A DNA stretch of 8,014 nucleotides from Oscillospiraceae bacterium (GTDB lineage: Bacteria; Bacillota; Clostridia; Saccharofermentanales; Saccharofermentanaceae). The position numbers and the translations under genes are program-made. Of the stretch, positions 1 to 6,710 are shown one piece after another (the first letter of the stretch is position 1; each line of letters begins with the position of its first letter). Below the pieces are notes generated by a model. It saw only the letters and a list, made by a program, of their open reading frames with translations, was not told the DNA's origin and ran no database searches. Location: assembly GCA_902803695.1 (NCBI GenBank), contig CADCQX010000012.1:1-8014 (forward strand), given 5' to 3'.

Positions 1-4
1 CATT

Positions 5-664
5 ATGACCGGTATATTACTGGCAGCATTTTTCCTGATGATCATCGGATACATATTTCTTCCGCTCTCGACATTCATCATCCTTTTGATCAACGACATT
101 ATCTTCCTGATAATACTCTTCATCCTAAGCCGCAGGAATAACCCGACTCCGTGGATGGTCTGTTCGATCGTGATGCTGACGGTCTTCTGTTTCAATGCTC
201 TTTTCTGGGGATCGTTTCATATGCCTGTAACCACCAGGACAAAATGGCAGTACCCGATCGCCATAAGATATACATACGAAGGCAGACCTCCATTTGAATT
301 CTTCCCTGAGGAACTTCCGTCTTCGGCAAAGAACATCAGATACGAATTCCTTCCGACCATACTTCAGGGCGAAGGTCACGTGACTCTGAGATTTACGGCA
401 GATGAAGACTACATCGATGATCTCAAGGAAAAGCTTAAAGACGAAGCAATGTACATTACTGATAGTGAAGGCCTTGCCGAGATCAATTCGAGGCTTGAGA
501 ACGGTAAGACCATCCAATTCTACGGCATCGATGACGGAGATCGTTTTTTCGAAGAGCATCCTGATGCGGAGATCTATATTCTCTATACCAACTACGACTG
601 GAATCACCCTCGCTCAAGAGCAGTCTTTATAGACGAGGACTATGTGTTTTTCGAGCTGCAATAA
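5..664 (+). CDS. Membrane protein of unknown function, possibly 5'-truncated by the window edge
   Basis: I do not recognise this 219-residue protein. Residues 1-42 are almost entirely hydrophobic and can hold two membrane helices (about 3-20 and 22-42). RR at 43-44 follows as a likely cytoplasmic anchor, then a third helix at about 50-70. Residues 75-219 are hydrophilic and acidic, with alternating charged and aromatic stretches, and are probably an extracytoplasmic domain. No catalytic motif stands out. The ATG at base 5 is the first in-frame start, but only four bases precede it and the frame is still open there, so no ribosome binding site can be judged and the real start may lie outside the window. 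The gene ends 5 bp before the convergent GrpB-family gene, with no visible terminator between them. The reading frame is secure; the function is not. Confidence 0.7.
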   Translation: MTGILLAAFFLMIIGYIFLPLSTFIILLINDIIFLIILFILSRRNNPTPWMVCSIVMLTVFCFNALFWGSFHMPVTTRTKWQYPIAIRYTYEGRPPFEFFPEELPSSAKNIRYEFLPTILQGEGHVTLRFTADEDYIDDLKEKLKDEAMYITDSEGLAEINSRLENGKTIQFYGIDDGDRFFEEHPDAEIYILYTNYDWNHPRSRAVFIDEDYVFFELQ

Positions 665-669
665 GAAGA

Positions 670-1179
670 TCAAAGACCTATACGCTTGTAGATCATCTCT
701 ATAAAAGGAGATTTATGCTCGATATACCTGTCGATATCCCACGGATATAATCTTGCTCCTTCTTCCTTGATCCTACTGTACTCGGCAACGGCTTCCGGAT
801 CGTTTCGAAGATAGTCACGGAACGCAATGTGTCTTTTCAGTTCCTCAGAATCCTGAGCACAGACATAAAGATGATGTTTCCTTAGATGTTCTTTTCCCTT
901 GTACTTAAAGGCTTCCCTTCCCGGGATCCCCTGATCGCCTTCATGTTCGTATCCGATCTTACGAAGAGCAGATATCACATCATTAAGACAGTCTCTGTCC
1001 GGAATAACAACATCGATATCGATTATCGGCTTAGCCGAAAGCCCCTCTACGGATGTACTTCCAACGTGCTCGATCCTTAACGCGAGATCATGTAAAGCTT
1101 CATCGATCTCATCCCTGACAGCTGTAAAATCCGATCTCCACGCTTCATTATATGGCTCTACGACAACATGCTTTCTCAT
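670..1179 (-). CDS. GrpB/UPF0157 family protein (nucleotidyltransferase-like fold)
   Basis: This 169-residue protein is a full-length member of the GrpB (UPF0157) family. The clearest marker is the block at residues 38-59, HVGSTSV followed by KPIIDIDVVI. This is a nucleotidyltransferase-type G-S turn (G40, S41) followed by a D-x-D pair (D54, D56) that would bind metal. A second family block, KHHLYVC (101-107), and the FRDYLR segment (120-125) are also present. The family belongs to the polymerase-beta-like nucleotidyltransferase superfamily, but its substrate is not firmly known, and the symbol grpB does not mean it works with the GrpE/DnaK chaperone. The start is supported by AGAGGAAA a few bases upstream. 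The gene lies 19 bp after the acetyltransferase gene in the same direction and is probably the last gene of that transcript. It is predicted to be soluble and cytoplasmic. Confidence 0.9.
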   Translation of the reverse strand: MRKHVVVEPYNEAWRSDFTAVRDEIDEALHDLALRIEHVGSTSVEGLSAKPIIDIDVVIPDRDCLNDVISALRKIGYEHEGDQGIPGREAFKYKGKEHLRKHHLYVCAQDSEELKRHIAFRDYLRNDPEAVAEYSRIKEEGARLYPWDIDRYIEHKSPFIEMIYKRIGL

Positions 1180-1198
1180 ATCTCTGTTTCCTCTGTTC

Positions 1199-1669
1199 TC
1201 AGAAATTTAACTGCATGAAATTACCGTTGTGCTTAAAACCATATGCTTCGTATAATTTAACGCCCATATTGGAAGCCGTTATATAGATAGTTCCACAGCC
1301 ATATTCCTTCGCCTCATTTACGACTCTGTCAAGAAGCTGTGTAGCGATCCCCATTCTCCTGTAATCAGGATCAGTATACATGCTGGAAAGGATCCCCAAT
1401 CTGCCGGTAGGACATGTAAAATACGGCGGCTTTTCCGCGAAGGACATTCCGCTGGTACCGACTATCTTATCACCGTCTAGCGCAAGCCACGACACATAAG
1501 TACCCGCAGCCATATTTCTCGTATAAAAATCCATCAGGGATGTCTTAAGGTCAACACCCTCAGGTACAGCCCTACCTTCAGCTTTGTATTCCTCAGTAAG
1601 CTGATCTATTCTCATCTCAATGATCGTGCCAAGATCCTTTTCCGATAATTTCCTATAGACTATACCCAT
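1199..1669 (-). CDS. GNAT family N-acetyltransferase
   Basis: This 156-residue protein has the single-domain GNAT acetyltransferase layout. Such enzymes transfer an acetyl group from acetyl-CoA to an amine on a small molecule, peptide or protein. The acetyl-CoA pyrophosphate-binding loop is visible as RRMGIA (104-109), preceded by the strand LSSMYTDPDY (94-103) typical of motif A. The C-terminal motif-B region shows ASNMGVKLYEAYGFK (132-146), where the alpha helix and YGF turn are characteristic. The substrate cannot be read from the sequence. The start is secure: GGAGGTGA lies 7 bases upstream of the ATG. The gene is 51 bp downstream of the small membrane-protein gene and 19 bp upstream of the GrpB-family gene, all on one strand, which suggests cotranscription. 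Confidence 0.92.
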   Translation of the reverse strand: MGIVYRKLSEKDLGTIIEMRIDQLTEEYKAEGRAVPEGVDLKTSLMDFYTRNMAAGTYVSWLALDGDKIVGTSGMSFAEKPPYFTCPTGRLGILSSMYTDPDYRRMGIATQLLDRVVNEAKEYGCGTIYITASNMGVKLYEAYGFKHNGNFMQLNF

Positions 1670-1720
1670 CTTATATTCACCTCCAAGATCCTTGACAGTT
1701 GATCACCGGGATCAAGATAA

Positions 1721-2110
1721 TCACTCGCCAACGTATTCGTATACGATCACCGGATAAGTTGTAGTGATACCTGAAGTATCAGTCTTATAGTTCTCGAAAC
1801 CCGTTGCTTTAACTTTTATATCATGTTCACCAAGGTTGTCAAGTTCATCCGAGTTGCTCTCGAAAACAGTTGAAAGATCAACATCCGCCTTAAGTATGGA
1901 TACCTTACCGTTGCTCCTTACATGGTAGAGGTATTTCCCGTCGATCTTATTGTCTGAAACCTTGAAGACAGACGTAAAATGCTTTGTATGGGGTGTAGTG
2001 TAATAAACGTACGTACCGCCGACAAGCAGCACACAAGCGAGCACTACTGAAATAATTATCGTAAGTACGATCTTCAATGGTTTTCCCTTTTGGGAAGTAT
2101 TGCCTGCCAT
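1721..2110 (-). CDS. Small membrane-anchored protein of unknown function
   Basis: Read from the ATG at 2110 this is a 129-residue protein. It has a short Lys-containing cytoplasmic head (1-13), one long hydrophobic helix (about 14-37) and an extracytoplasmic domain of about 90 residues with no motif I recognise. The outer domain is beta-like, with many alternating Val, Tyr and Lys residues, and ends in VIVYEYVGE. The frame is open upstream to an ATG at 2188, which would add 26 residues. I prefer 2110 because an AGGAGGT ribosome binding site lies 7 bases before it, and because the clear promoter at 2144-2171 lies inside the longer version, so a transcript starting near 2137 could not encode the extra residues. 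It is the first gene of a probable operon with the acetyltransferase and GrpB-family genes. Confidence 0.8.
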   Translation of the reverse strand: MAGNTSQKGKPLKIVLTIIISVVLACVLLVGGTYVYYTTPHTKHFTSVFKVSDNKIDGKYLYHVRSNGKVSILKADVDLSTVFESNSDELDNLGEHDIKVKATGFENYKTDTSGITTTYPVIVYEYVGE

Positions 2111-2117
2111 GTCCTCT

Positions 2118-2124
2118 ACCTCCT
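2118..2124 (-). promoter_or_regulatory. Ribosome binding site that fixes the start at 2110
   Basis: On the minus strand this reads AGGAGGT, near-perfect complementarity to the 16S rRNA tail, 7 bases before the ATG at 2110. It decides between this start and the upstream in-frame ATG at 2188. Confidence 0.85.
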
Positions 2125-2143
2125 CTGATATATCCATGGTGTA

Positions 2144-2171
2144 ATTATACACTTTTGGAGAGTTTTTGCAA
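2144..2171 (-). promoter_or_regulatory. Sigma-A-type promoter of the small membrane protein operon
   Basis: On the minus strand there is a -35 box TTGCAA (2166-2171), a 16-bp spacer and a perfect -10 box TATAAT (2144-2149). Transcription should begin near 2137, about 27 bases before the ATG at 2110, leaving a short leader that contains the ribosome binding site. It would drive the membrane protein, acetyltransferase and GrpB-family genes. The terminator at 2218-2247 isolates it from the upstream GH3 transcript. Confidence 0.8.
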
Positions 2172-2217
2172 TGCGAGAAATCGCTCACGGTGATACCGGT
2201 TGAAAAGAGAAAACAAG

Positions 2218-2247
2218 AAACCCCGCAACCTGGTGGTTACGGGGTTT
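2218..2247 (-). terminator. Intrinsic terminator after the zinc-ribbon fragment and GH3 operon
   Basis: AAACCCCG (2218-2225) pairs with CGGGGTTT (2240-2247). After one mismatch (2226/2239) the stem continues as AACC/GGTT closed by a TGGT loop. On the minus strand it is followed by a T-rich run (CTTGTTTTCTCTTTTC), so it should stop transcripts coming from the GH3 gene. The stop codon of the zinc-ribbon fragment (2237-2239) lies inside the stem-loop. The element resembles the terminator at the right edge of the window. Confidence 0.85.
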
Positions 2248-2385
2248 TACCCGGAGCAGATTGCTGAGCAACAGGTGCTGCTGCCTGAACCGTCATAATA
2301 GGCGTTCCGCAATTCTTACAAAACTTTTCCTGATCTCCAACCGGTGAACCGCAATTAGAACCCTCACTTATCAATAATCATTTAT
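2237..2385 (-). pseudogene. Decayed zinc-ribbon protein gene fragment
   Basis: In one minus-strand frame this stretch encodes NCGSPVGDQEKFCKNCGTPI and then an Ala/Gln/Pro-rich tail ending GKTP and a TAA stop at 2237-2239. That is the core of a zinc ribbon as found at the N-terminus of many Clostridia membrane or DUF proteins, which normally begin with a start Met closely followed by C-x-x-C. Here the second Cys of the first pair and both of the second pair (C-K-N-C) remain. The position of the first Cys reads Gly (GGT, one base from TGT), no ATG precedes it in frame, and the frame closes upstream at a TGA. The only possible start is a TTG at 2374, giving 45 residues, with no ribosome binding site. 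I infer a gene remnant; a functional 45-residue protein from TTG is less likely. It lies between the GH3 stop and the terminator. Confidence 0.65.
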
Positions 2386-2423
2386 ATTCAATATTCTATC
2401 ACTCATAAGCTACAAATCCGAGA

Positions 2424-4847
2424 TTATGCGAACCAAGATTCCACAAAATCAGTAGACTCTGAAAAATTCTTATCCCACAATTGTACTTCTATAACAAGTA
2501 TGAGATCGTCATCGATCCTTCTTGCATAGTGAGTCGTCTCGTAGATCTGACCCTGATAGTCGTCCTTGATAACGTCTTTGATGTATTCATTGCCTCCGAG
2601 AGTAACTTTCTGTTTCTCCACAGGATGCGTGTGAGAGATCGATCCATTATCTTCTTCAGGACTGAAGGAATTATAATAATCGATCAGTTCTTCCGCTGTG
2701 CAATCCGGATTATCCGGAACACCTTGAGAAGCGTTGACAAACTCAACAATAACAACCGCACTTCCGCTCTCAAAAGCATTATCCCAGATCAATGTATCGT
2801 AATAGGTTTTTTCCTCTTCCACGTTATAGTCACTGGCAAAGAATTCAGCCTGTTGTCTTAGCTTGGTATCATCCACCTGCGTAAAACCTTCCTGAATGTT
2901 CATGCTAAGGTTAGCGTACTCATTAGTATATTGAGAGTTTTCGAAAACACCCCTGGAATAATTAGTACCTGAGGCTGCCGTATTGAATGAAAATCCCGAG
3001 GATGAAGTATCTGCTTTAGCAGCAACATCCGAATTAGGAACAAAACCTTCTGAGTATGAAAGTCCGTAGCCCCTCTCGAACCAGCACTCGTCCGTACCGA
3101 TCTGATCAACTGAAGAATACCATGGAGACGGCAGTTTGCCTGTAAAGTCAGAGCAGCCGCAGAGAACATCAGAGATTCCCTTGCCCTCAGAGCCCGGCAG
3201 ATAGCACATTACTACGCTGTCCCAATTGTTATAATCTTCCTCTTCAATGAGCACGTGACGGCCCGCGATGATGCAGGTAACAGTCGGCTTACCGAGTTCA
3301 CGCGCTTCATCGATAGCAGACTTATTAGCGGAAAGACCTGTTATACCTGTGAGCTTAAGAGAGTTGGTATCGCCCAGCCACTCGGCGTAGGAATTCTCAC
3401 CAACACAAAGGAGAGTTACATCTGCTTCTGATGCTCTTTCCTTGTCAGTTATTACTTCGATACCATAATCTTCAGCATATCTCTCGAACGCTTCCTTTAT
3501 AGTGGTAACACCTTCTATCTCCTGAACACGTGCCTGATCCCAGCCCATTGTCCAGCCTCCGACCTGAGCTCTGCAGTTGTCAGCGGCAGGTCCGGTAATG
3601 TATATCTTTGTACCTGCTTTAAACGGCAAAGTATCATTCTCATTCTTAAGGAGCACGAGACTCTTCTCAACCAGTTTCTCGGCTACGGCTCTGTAATCCA
3701 TGGAGCCAGGCTGCTGCTGAACAGTAGTCAGATTCTCGCAGAACGGATCATCAAAGATCCCCGCGTCTTTTTTGACCTTGATTATCCTTCTGACAGCATC
3801 ATCAACACGGTCTTTGGTTATCTTCTTGCTCTTTACTGCATCAACTATGATCTGTCTTGCTTCTTCATATCTCTCACCTTCCATGAGAACATCAATACCG
3901 CAGTTGATGGCACTTATAACCTGCTCTTCATAAGTCTCCGGAGATGTACCCTGTATAGCCATGCTGTCGCTTATGACAAATCCTTCGAATCCCATCTCAT
4001 TCTTAAGTTTCCAGATATAGTCACCCTGCTCGTGCATCTTGATGCCGTTAAGGGAAGAATAACTTACCATTATGGTCTGTACTCCCGCATCGATCTGAGC
4101 CTGATATACTTTCAAGAGTTCGTTGATCTCTGCTTCGGAAAGTTCCGCATTCCCTCTGTCGATCAGACGCTCATAATCACTGCACTCACCTGTTCCGAAT
4201 GTCGTATTTCCGTCTCCGAAAAAGTGCTTCGAACAAGCAATTACACCACCATCGATAAGACCCTTGGTGTATGCGGTAGAAAGCTTTGTGATCGTCTCGA
4301 GATCGGAACTATAGCACTCGTATGTTCTTCCCCATCTCGGATCAGTTGACTGAGCTACACAAGGATAAAGATTCCACAGCATGTGACACATCTTTGCTTC
4401 ATCTGCAGTGATGAGTCCTACCTGATACGCCAGTTCCTCATCGTTGGCTGCGCCCTGTCCGATATTGTGTGGGAAGTACACCGCACCTACACAGTATCCT
4501 ACTCCATGGACATCATCCTGCGCCAGTAGAAACGGGATACCTGATTCTGATTCGATGGCGGCCTTCTGATATTCGTCGACTGTCGCACGCCACTGTTCAG
4601 CTGTGAGCATTCCCTCATCGCCGTAGATACTGCCGTAACAGTTGGTCTTCATTCCATCAACTTCTGATGCGTAGAGGATAGGCTGAACCATCTGTGCAGC
4701 CTTTTCTTCCAATGTCATCTTTTTGACGATCTCTTCGGGTGTCATAGATGCGTATTGCTGATATCTTGTACCGTCATTTTTGGATCTGCATCCGGAAATC
4801 GGCAAAAGCATCGCTAACCCAAGCAATAATGCAAGTGCTTTTTTCAT
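2424..4847 (-). CDS. GH3 family beta-glucosidase-like lipoprotein with extra C-terminal domain
   Basis: This 807-residue protein is a secreted glycoside hydrolase family 3 enzyme that would remove terminal beta-linked sugars from oligosaccharides at the cell surface. A signal peptide ends in the lipobox ISGC (Cys20). The TIM-barrel domain (about 35-360) shows DDVHG (111-115), DPRWGR (169-174), KHFFGDG (206-212 region) and VISDS with the predicted nucleophile Asp294. The alpha/beta sandwich domain (about 390-600) holds GENSYAEWLGD, whose Glu489 aligns with the acid/base Glu of barley ExoI-type enzymes. After a Ser/Asn-rich linker (about 605-630), residues 630-807 form an additional domain I cannot identify; the usual fibronectin-like GH3 tail is not evident. 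The Trp after the nucleophile in ExoI enzymes is Ser here. The start has AAAGGAG 7 bases upstream. It is the third gene of the repressor-M56 operon, 24 bp after the M56 gene. Family call sure; substrate inferred. Confidence 0.93.
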   Translation of the reverse strand: MKKALALLLGLAMLLPISGCRSKNDGTRYQQYASMTPEEIVKKMTLEEKAAQMVQPILYASEVDGMKTNCYGSIYGDEGMLTAEQWRATVDEYQKAAIESESGIPFLLAQDDVHGVGYCVGAVYFPHNIGQGAANDEELAYQVGLITADEAKMCHMLWNLYPCVAQSTDPRWGRTYECYSSDLETITKLSTAYTKGLIDGGVIACSKHFFGDGNTTFGTGECSDYERLIDRGNAELSEAEINELLKVYQAQIDAGVQTIMVSYSSLNGIKMHEQGDYIWKLKNEMGFEGFVISDSMAIQGTSPETYEEQVISAINCGIDVLMEGERYEEARQIIVDAVKSKKITKDRVDDAVRRIIKVKKDAGIFDDPFCENLTTVQQQPGSMDYRAVAEKLVEKSLVLLKNENDTLPFKAGTKIYITGPAADNCRAQVGGWTMGWDQARVQEIEGVTTIKEAFERYAEDYGIEVITDKERASEADVTLLCVGENSYAEWLGDTNSLKLTGITGLSANKSAIDEARELGKPTVTCIIAGRHVLIEEEDYNNWDSVVMCYLPGSEGKGISDVLCGCSDFTGKLPSPWYSSVDQIGTDECWFERGYGLSYSEGFVPNSDVAAKADTSSSGFSFNTAASGTNYSRGVFENSQYTNEYANLSMNIQEGFTQVDDTKLRQQAEFFASDYNVEEEKTYYDTLIWDNAFESGSAVVIVEFVNASQGVPDNPDCTAEELIDYYNSFSPEEDNGSISHTHPVEKQKVTLGGNEYIKDVIKDDYQGQIYETTHYARRIDDDLILVIEVQLWDKNFSESTDFVESWFA

Positions 4848-4871
4848 TTTCTTTCTCCTTTGAAGAATGCT

Positions 4872-6212
4872 TTATCTGTTCAATTTTTTGATCAATTTAT
4901 TGAATTCTTTGTAACCCTCATCACTCATCGTACGGCATGCGGATTGTCCGTTTATCTGGATCAGCGAACCGCAAACATATGCTTTGCCGTCGCGCTCTGC
5001 CACAATGTACTCATGACCGCTCAACGGATCCGAATCCGAACCGCACATAAATATATGCGTGTAGCTGTCATGATCTGTCTCGAACATTTCCCAATCGATG
5101 ATCTGCGTACATTTGTCACCTGACATAAGACAATCATAAAGCTGTGATGCATCATCATTATCGAATACTGTAGCTGAACCTATAATCGATGCTTCAGAAT
5201 TATTAAGAAGCGTGGATTCTATGAGAACTCTTGCTCTGTCGCCCGCACCGGATATTGTTTTCGCTGATGTACCAAAAGCAACTGTAGAAACGATCATGAT
5301 CGCGATAACAAAAACAGTGAGAACTTTGGAATTCTTTCTCTTGCTCTTTATAAATCTTATCCTGTCAACCACGCTGTTCTTGTCAGATGCAAAGGCGGAT
5401 GAAAGAGTGATCGTTTTCGAGAAAGAGCGGCCCTGGACTGCTGATACTATGGCAAGGCCGTAGGCTGTTTTCTCACTGTCGGTCATGCGAGAGATGACCC
5501 AGGCATCACAGGCAGGTTCGCGGTCCTTTGTGGAGAGCTTGCCCATAATCCAGACCAGCGGATCAAACCAGAAAAGAATGCAACACAGGGTTGTGAGAAT
5601 CGCATAAAGATTATCGAGTTTTTTTATGTGAGTCATCTCATGAGTAAGGATATATCTTAGATCCTCCTCTGACTTTGCTGCCCACTCAGGAAGGTAGATA
5701 ACAGGTCTTATGATACCGACCGCGCAAGGAGATTGAGTCATGCGGGAAATATATATCTTAGGAGTATGTCTGCCTTGAATGATATCCGTCTTGAATTCGC
5801 GTCTTCCCATGCGAAGGATCTTGCTGAATCTCATGTTGCCCCAAATAGTAAAAACAGAGACTACAACAACACCTAAGATCCAAATAACAAAGAGCACTGC
5901 CGTCAAAGATATTGTGTGAGAATTATTTGCGACAGATGTGCCTGCCGTGATCTTAGGTATAGAAGGCATATTGGTATGAACCGTGTTTATGATATGAGTC
6001 TTCGGGGTATCCTTAAACAGGTTCATGACACTTAATCTGCTGCCGATGGACAAAGGCAAAAGAAGGCGGAGCATAGCCGGGATCCATAGATAATATAGCG
6101 CACGCTTATCGAGCTTACTTCCCAAAAGGCCGCGAAGGATCAGGACTACCGCGATAAGCAGCGTCGATTCGATCAATATCTCCAACATCAATGTCAGGAT
6201 ATCATTTACCAT
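4872..6212 (-). CDS. M56 family membrane metalloprotease, BlaR1/MecR1-like signal transducer
   Basis: This 446-residue integral membrane protein belongs to peptidase family M56, the BlaR1/MecR1 group. Those proteins sense a signal outside the cell and cleave, directly or indirectly, the partner repressor inside. Helices are visible at about 5-30, 38-57, 101-124, 201-222 and 296-316. The zinc site is HEMTH (191-195), followed by WFDPLVW (215-221) and the downstream acidic motif REPACD (231-236), whose Glu232 is the likely third ligand. The M56 core is therefore intact. Unlike BlaR1, the ~130 residues after the last helix are not a penicillin-binding domain. They are too short, and although an SGDK (364-367) occurs there are no SxN or KTG motifs. 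This outer domain contains five Cys (361, 368, 390, 414, 426). The start overlaps the repressor gene by 11 bp, implying coupled translation. Confidence 0.9.
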   Translation of the reverse strand: MVNDILTLMLEILIESTLLIAVVLILRGLLGSKLDKRALYYLWIPAMLRLLLPLSIGSRLSVMNLFKDTPKTHIINTVHTNMPSIPKITAGTSVANNSHTISLTAVLFVIWILGVVVVSVFTIWGNMRFSKILRMGRREFKTDIIQGRHTPKIYISRMTQSPCAVGIIRPVIYLPEWAAKSEEDLRYILTHEMTHIKKLDNLYAILTTLCCILFWFDPLVWIMGKLSTKDREPACDAWVISRMTDSEKTAYGLAIVSAVQGRSFSKTITLSSAFASDKNSVVDRIRFIKSKRKNSKVLTVFVIAIMIVSTVAFGTSAKTISGAGDRARVLIESTLLNNSEASIIGSATVFDNDDASQLYDCLMSGDKCTQIIDWEMFETDHDSYTHIFMCGSDSDPLSGHEYIVAERDGKAYVCGSLIQINGQSACRTMSDEGYKEFNKLIKKLNR

Positions 6213-6588
6213 CCTTGTCTTCCCCGTCCTTAAGTATCGCGATCATCTGAGATATCTGTTCATCGGAAATGCTTCCGGTCTTTGCAAGATAAGAAACCAT
6301 CTTTACCGGACTGTTATCGAAAACTCTGGTAAGTGTGTTTCCGAGTTCTGCCCTGATCGCTTCATCCTCTGCGATCAATGCTGAGTAGATCTTTACAGAC
6401 TCGCTGTCGTCCACCGAGACGGCGCCCTTAGCTTCCATCTTCTTAAGGAAAGAGATGACTGCATGACGGGTCCAGTCGTGGTCCCTGTTGGCTTCATCAC
6501 AGATCGTGCGCAATGTGCACGGCTGATTCTCCCAGATGATCTTCATGATGTCCCACTCATTTGCTGTAAGATTTACTTCCACACTCAC
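6202..6588 (-). CDS. BlaI/MecI/CopY family transcriptional repressor
   Basis: This 128-residue protein matches the BlaI/MecI family in length and layout. An N-terminal winged helix-turn-helix (about 5-72) opens with the family signature LTANEWDIMKIIWE (7-20) and includes the recognition-helix region TRHAVISFLKKMEAKGAV (40-57). A C-terminal helical dimerisation part (about 75-120) follows. Relatives bind as dimers to inverted repeats at their own promoter and are inactivated by proteolysis when the partner M56 protein is activated; the equivalent cleavage region would be near SYLAKTG (99-105). The start is a GTG at 6588 with AAGGAG 10 bases upstream, and no ATG alternative fits. Two identical-design inverted repeats flank its promoter, so autoregulation of the whole operon is likely. 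The gene overlaps the M56 gene by 11 bp. Family call is firm; the inducing signal is unknown. Confidence 0.93.
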   Translation of the reverse strand: MSVEVNLTANEWDIMKIIWENQPCTLRTICDEANRDHDWTRHAVISFLKKMEAKGAVSVDDSESVKIYSALIAEDEAIRAELGNTLTRVFDNSPVKMVSYLAKTGSISDEQISQMIAILKDGEDKDGK

Positions 6589-6647
6589 TGTTATGAATCT
6601 CCTTAATCAACGCAGGTTCAGCGCGTTTTCTCGATAATCATTCAACA

Positions 6648-6665
6648 GGTAACCAAACGGTTACT
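6648..6665. promoter_or_regulatory. Putative repressor operator, gene-proximal copy
   Basis: GGTAACCAAACGGTTACT contains a perfect 6-bp inverted repeat (GTAACC, 4-base spacer, GGTTAC). It lies directly downstream of the -10 box of the repressor promoter, covering roughly +2 to +19 of the expected transcript, where a bound dimer would block initiation. It shares its arms with a second copy at 6711-6728. The assignment to the BlaI-type protein is inferred from position and symmetry. Confidence 0.75.
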
Positions 6666-6673
6666 CTAATTGG

Positions 6674-6702
6674 ATGATATTACACGGGAAATTCAAAGTC
6701 AA
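6674..6702 (-). promoter_or_regulatory. Promoter of the repressor-M56-GH3 operon
   Basis: On the minus strand TTGACT (6697-6702) and TATCAT (6674-6679) are separated by an optimal 17-bp spacer. Transcription should begin near 6667, giving a leader of about 80 bases before the GTG at 6588. Inverted repeats sit immediately on either side of this promoter, at 6648-6665 and 6711-6728. A short hairpin (AACGC/GCGTT, 6609-6627) lies just before the ribosome binding site and may be incidental. Confidence 0.8.
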
Positions 6703-6710
6703 TCACTTTT

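Noticed and set aside
1699..1715. Hairpin TTGATC-ACCGG-GATCAA between the small membrane protein and acetyltransferase genes.
   Set aside because: Only six base pairs with no T-run on either side, so it is not supported as a terminator; it may be chance.
2111..2188. Upstream extension of the small membrane protein to an ATG at 2188 (26 extra residues).
   Set aside because: The extension overlaps a clear promoter (2144-2171), whereas an AGGAGGT site sits 7 bases before the ATG at 2110.
2481..2861. Plus-strand reading frame of 126 codons inside the GH3 gene.
   Set aside because: It is antisense to the well-supported C-terminal part of the GH3 protein and has no recognisable domain.
4872..6588. 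Naming the pair blaI and blaR1 and inferring beta-lactam sensing.
   Set aside because: The M56 protein lacks the penicillin-binding domain and no beta-lactamase gene is present, so only the family names are justified.
6609..6627. Hairpin AACGC/GCGTT in the repressor leader as a riboswitch or attenuator.
   Set aside because: Only five base pairs with a nine-base loop, and no alternative pairing or T-run is visible.
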